DNA from: Streptomyces pacificus
GTDB taxonomy: Bacteria > Actinomycetota > Actinomycetes > Streptomycetales > Streptomycetaceae
Assembly (NCBI RefSeq): GCF_011766325.1
Contig: NZ_BLLG01000024.1
Span: 20,310 to 84,309, forward strand
Length of the DNA stretch: 64,000 nucleotides
Direction of reading: 5' to 3'
Below, piece after piece: positions 61,047 to 64,000 of this stretch. The position numbers and the translations under genes were made by a program. Below the pieces are notes generated by a model. The model saw only the letters and a program-made list of their open reading frames with translations. It did no database searches and was not told where the DNA came from. Position 1 is the first letter of the stretch. Each line of letters begins with the position of its first letter.

Positions 61047-61818
61047 CCCGTCCGGGGGTACTCCGGCACCGGCCGTCCATGCCCGCGCCCTCACCGTGGT
61101 CCGCGGTCCCCGCCCCGTCCTGCGCAACCTCGACTTCGACGTACCGCCGGGCCGGATCACCGGACTCCTCGGCCCCTCCGGCTGCGGCAAATCCACCCTG
61201 ATGCGTGCCGTCGTCGGCACCCAGGCCAGGGTCACCGGCACCCTCGACGTCCTCGGCAGGCCCGCCGGCCACGCCGCGCTGCGCTCCCGCATCGGCTATG
61301 TCACCCAGGCCCCTTCCGTCTACGAAGACCTGACCGTCCGCCAGAACCTCACCTACTTCGCCGCCATCCTCGACCCGGGCCGCCCCGCCGCCGAACGCCG
61401 CCGGCACCAGGTCTCCCAGGCCCTCGCGGACGTGGACCTCACCGCGCACGCCGGCGCCCTCGCGGGCAGGCTCTCCGGCGGGCAGCGCAGCCGTGTCTCC
61501 CTCGCCGTCGCCCTCCTCGGCACGCCCGAACTGCTCGTCCTCGACGAGCCCACCGTGGGCCTCGACCCGGTCCTGCGCCGCGACCTGTGGGACCTCTTCC
61601 ACCGCATCGCCGCCGAACGCGGCACCACGATCCTCGTCTCCTCCCACGTCATGGACGAGGCCGAGCGCTGCCACGGCCTGCTGCTGCTGCGAGACGGCGG
61701 ACTCCTCGCCGACGGCGCCCCCGAGACGCTGCGCCGCCGCCACGGCACCGCCACCGTCGAGGAGGCCTTCCTCCACCTCGTGGACACCGCCGACGCACTC
61801 CGGAAGGAAGCCCGATGA
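61036..61818 (+). CDS. ABC-2 exporter ATP-binding subunit
   Basis: The 260-residue ATPase has Walker A GPSGCGKST, the Q-loop in YVTQAPSVYEDLTVRQNLTYFA, signature LSGGQRSRVSLAVALL, Walker B LLVLDEPTVGLDP and the switch His in SSHVMDEAERC. The P-V-R-x-L-W layout and DEPTVGLDP are typical of drug or multidrug-type (DrrA/CcmA-like) ATPases. The frame can begin at GTG 61036 or ATG 61039; both lie within the operator-like palindrome, and no ribosome binding site exists, so transcription and translation probably start together. It is coupled to the permease by ATGA. Confidence 0.9.
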   Translation: MMNNPSGGTPAPAVHARALTVVRGPRPVLRNLDFDVPPGRITGLLGPSGCGKSTLMRAVVGTQARVTGTLDVLGRPAGHAALRSRIGYVTQAPSVYEDLTVRQNLTYFAAILDPGRPAAERRRHQVSQALADVDLTAHAGALAGRLSGGQRSRVSLAVALLGTPELLVLDEPTVGLDPVLRRDLWDLFHRIAAERGTTILVSSHVMDEAERCHGLLLLRDGGLLADGAPETLRRRHGTATVEEAFLHLVDTADALRKEAR

Positions 61819-62612
61819 ACGCCGGACCGTCCCCCGCGACCGGGGCCGCCGCGGTCCCGGAGCGGCGGCCGGCGCTCTCCCCGTCGCGCACCCTCGCCAC
61901 CACCGCCCGCGTCCTGCGGCAACTGCGGCACGATCCCCGCTCGATCGCCCTGATGCTCCTGGTGCCGTGCCTGATGCTCCTTCTGCTGCGCTACGTCTTC
62001 GACGGCAGCCCGCAGACCTTCGACGCCATCGGCGCCTCGCTGCTCGGCATCTTCCCGCTGATCACGATGTTCCTGATCACCTCCATCGCCACGCTGCGCG
62101 AGCGCACCTCAGGGACCCTCGAGCGCCTGCTCTCCATGCCTCTCGGGAAAGCCGATCTGATAGCGGGCTACGCACTGGCGTTCGGCCTGCTGGCCATAGT
62201 CCAGTCCGTCCTGGCGACCGGCCTCTCGGTCTGGTTCCTCGGCCTCGACGTGGCCGGCTCGGCCTGGCTGCTGCTGGTCGTCGCGCTGCTGGACGCCCTG
62301 CTCGGCACGGCTCTCGGCCTGTTCGTCTCCGCCTTCGCCGCATCCGAGTTCCAGGCGGTCCAGTTCATGCCTGCCGTGATCTTCCCCCAGCTCCTCCTCT
62401 GCGGCCTCTTCGCCCCCCGCGACACCATGCAGCCCGTCCTCGAGGGCCTGTCGAACGTACTGCCGATGTCGTACGCCGTCGACGGCATGAACGAGGTCCT
62501 CCGCCATGCCGAGGTCACCGCCGACTTCGCCCGCGACGTGTTCGTCGTCTCCGTCTGCGCGCTCCTCGTCCTCTCCCTCGGCGCGGCCACGCTCCGCCGA
62601 CGCACCGCGTGA
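61815..62612 (+). CDS. ABC-2 exporter permease
   Basis: The 265-residue membrane protein has a cytoplasmic N-terminus and six hydrophobic segments, with LRERTSGTLERLLSMPLGKADLIAGYAL between the second and third, the hallmark of ABC-2/YhfI-type permeases. LFAPRDTMQPVLEGLSNVLPMSYAVDGMNEVL precedes the last helix. With the upstream ATPase it should export a drug, lipid or peptide; the substrate is not predictable. ATG overlaps the ATPase stop codon by four bases. proC follows after 134 bases. Confidence 0.9.
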   Translation: MNAGPSPATGAAAVPERRPALSPSRTLATTARVLRQLRHDPRSIALMLLVPCLMLLLLRYVFDGSPQTFDAIGASLLGIFPLITMFLITSIATLRERTSGTLERLLSMPLGKADLIAGYALAFGLLAIVQSVLATGLSVWFLGLDVAGSAWLLLVVALLDALLGTALGLFVSAFAASEFQAVQFMPAVIFPQLLLCGLFAPRDTMQPVLEGLSNVLPMSYAVDGMNEVLRHAEVTADFARDVFVVSVCALLVLSLGAATLRRRTA

Positions 62613-62746
62613 CCGCCCCTCGGACAGCGCCGACGCCCGAGCGGGCCCGGTGCGAGGATGTCCCTGTCCGTGAGAACCGGAAAACGACCGGTCGCGGACA
62701 CGGACGATCCCCTGTGCACACGCACCACCCCGGTGAGGTGACCCGC

Positions 62747-63556
62747 ATGACCCAGACAGTCGCAGTCCTCGGCACCGGCAAGATCGGCGAGGCCCTGCTC
62801 AGCGGCATGATCCGGGCAGGCTGGCCCGCTTCGGCCCTGCTGGTGACCACCCGCCGGGCCGACCGCGCGGCGGAACTCCGCACTCGTTACGGAGTCGACG
62901 CCGTCACCAACGCGGACGCCGCCAAGCGCGCCGACACACTGATCCTGGCCGTGAAACCCCAGGACATGGACCGGCTACTGGACGAGCTAGCCCCCCACAC
63001 CTCCGCCGACCGCCTCGTGATCAGCGCCGCCGCCGGTATCACCACCGCCACCATCGAGAACCGGCTGCCCCCCGGAACCCCCGTCGTCCGTGTCATGCCC
63101 AACACTCCCGTCCTCGTCGACGAGGGCATGTCCGTGATCTCGGGCGGCAGCCACGCCACCGCCGGGCATCTGGCCCACACCGAGGAGATCTTCGGCGGAG
63201 TGGGCAAGACCCTCCGGGTCCCCGAGTCCCAGCAAGACGCGGCCACCGCCCTCTCCGGCTCCGGCCCCGCCTACTTCTACTTCCTGGTCGAGGCCATGAC
63301 CGACGCGGGCATCCTGCTCGGCCTGCCCCGGGCTCAGGCCCACGACCTGATCGTCCAGGCCGCCATCGGGGCCGCGGTGATGCTGCGCGACTCCGGCGAG
63401 CACCCGGTGAAGCTCCGCGAGGCCGTCACCTCCCCGGCGGGGACCACCATCAACGCCATCCGGGAACTCGAAAACCACGGCGTGCGCGCCGCACTCATCG
63501 CCGCGCTCGAAGCGGCCCGTGACCGCAGCCGCGAACTCGCCTCAGGCAACGGATGA
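62747..63556 (+). CDS. proC: Pyrroline-5-carboxylate reductase
   Basis: The 269-residue enzyme makes proline from pyrroline-5-carboxylate with NAD(P)H. The Rossmann motif VAVLGTGKIGEALLSGMI is at residues ~5-22. Later motifs are LAVKPQDM, VVRVMPNTPVLVDEGMSV and the substrate-site signature ALSGSGPAYFYFLVEAMTDAGILLGL, with REAVTSPAGTTINAIREL near the C-terminus. ATG at 62747 has GAGG eight bases upstream. It is the last protein gene before the rRNA-type promoter region. Confidence 0.96.
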   Translation: MTQTVAVLGTGKIGEALLSGMIRAGWPASALLVTTRRADRAAELRTRYGVDAVTNADAAKRADTLILAVKPQDMDRLLDELAPHTSADRLVISAAAGITTATIENRLPPGTPVVRVMPNTPVLVDEGMSVISGGSHATAGHLAHTEEIFGGVGKTLRVPESQQDAATALSGSGPAYFYFLVEAMTDAGILLGLPRAQAHDLIVQAAIGAAVMLRDSGEHPVKLREAVTSPAGTTINAIRELENHGVRAALIAALEAARDRSRELASGNG

Positions 63557-63658
63557 CGGCGGGCGGCCGCGCGGGCACGCCGCCGCGCTCCCTCGCCCGT
63601 CACTTCCAGGCCACCACCGGCACCACGCCCCTCCGGGGACTGCGCCGCGAGAGCGCGG

Positions 63659-63687
63659 TTGACACGCACATCGCCGGTCCGTATATT
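63659..63687 (+). promoter_or_regulatory. Consensus housekeeping promoter (TTGACA-N17-TATATT)
   Basis: TTGACA (63659-63664) and TATATT (63682-63687) are separated by exactly 17 bases, a near-perfect HrdB-type promoter and the strongest in the window. It fires rightwards, towards the presumed rRNA operon. Confidence 0.75.
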
Positions 63688-64000
63688 TCTCCGGGTTGTT
63701 CGATGTGAGCACCGACCCAGGTCGGCCCCGGACAGCCAACCCGCAAGAACCACACCAAGCGAGCGACGTGCTGTCGTTTCGCTTTCCGTGCGCTTCTGCG
63801 AAATGAGGAATTCGCGTTCGAGTGAGCGCGGCCCCGATTAGCGTTGAGGGCAGTGATTCCGCTAAAGTCTCACTCGTCGGAACGGCCTGGCGGCCGGAAA
63901 GGCAACCCTCCTCTGACGGGGAATCGGGCCCGAAAGGATCTGATAGAGTCGGAACCGCCGGAAAGGGAATTCGCGGAAGCGGATGAACGCTCTGGCAGCC
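63688..64000 (+). other. Presumed rRNA operon leader/promoter region (partial)
   Basis: The last 310 bases are less GC-rich and contain no gene. Two further hexamers, TAAAGT (63863-63868) and TAGAGT within TCTGATAGAGTCGG (63940-63953), resemble the multiple promoters found ahead of Streptomyces rRNA operons; the TCTGATAGAGTCGGAA string in particular is typical. The mature 16S sequence is not reached. Confidence 0.65.

Overview
This 64 kb window is very GC-rich chromosomal DNA with strong GC bias at third codon positions, frequent GTG starts and dense four-base start/stop overlaps. Lsr2, the sigE-cseA-cseB-cseC system, a DisA/RadA pair, an F420-associated metalloprotease family member and BACON/sigma-type proteins together point to a Streptomyces or close relative. 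The gene order (ppa-dacB-tilS-hpt-ftsH-folE-fol genes, panC-nadB-nadC-coaX, lsr2-clpC, sigE operon, mutY, disA-radA, ilvD, proC) is that of the conserved Streptomyces core chromosome. No mobile element, CRISPR array, tRNA or secondary-metabolite cluster was seen.

Layout. 1-3.8 kb: the start of a ClC-type channel gene, a DedA membrane protein, a ThrE-type exporter and inorganic pyrophosphatase. 3.9-12 kb: D-Ala-D-Ala carboxypeptidase, zinc metalloprotease, tilS, hpt, ftsH and folE. 12.3-15.4 kb, minus strand: the folate run folP, an NTF2-like gene, folB, folK and a DUF3180 membrane protein. 15.8-19.7 kb: a divergently arranged glycine-betaine/choline-type ABC transporter. 20-28 kb: a membrane coiled-coil protein, an orphan nuoD with a MidA/NDUFAF7-like methyltransferase on the same strand, a NarL-type two-component pair and a threonine aldolase-like enzyme. 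28-33.7 kb: a tightly coupled cofactor operon, DUF2520 protein-panC-nadB-nadC-coaX. 34-40 kb: small genes, a BlaI-type regulator, a GNAT acetyltransferase, lsr2, an uncharacterised gene overlapping the lsr2 3' end, and clpC. 40.3-47 kb: a cell-envelope block with a second carboxypeptidase, an M23 endopeptidase and the complete sigE-cseA-cseB-cseC operon. 47-53 kb: mutY, a long empty gap, a secreted-type hypothetical, disA and radA. 53-58.4 kb: a membrane protein that appears to join sigma-factor regions 2 and 4 to an anti-sigma zinc motif and an extracellular domain, a cysteine-rich protein, Ppx/GppA, an isomerase-like TIM barrel and a TetR regulator. 58.5-63.6 kb: ilvD, an ABC-2 exporter pair with an operator-like palindrome, and proC. 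The last 350 bases look like the promoter/leader region of an rRNA operon running off the right edge.

Sequence-level themes. At least fifteen genes have a TANNNT hexamer six or seven bases before the start codon, the geometry of leaderless transcription, and this fixes many starts. Long perfect hairpins end most transcription units. The most interesting items are the sigma/anti-sigma-like transmembrane protein at 52.9 kb, the pairing of an orphan NuoD carrying an altered quinone-site motif with a methyltransferase of the family that modifies NuoD homologues, a candidate SigR promoter ahead of clpC, a short repeat that supplies the stop codon of two unrelated genes, and a perfect 17-bp-arm hairpin in an otherwise empty 0.9 kb gap.
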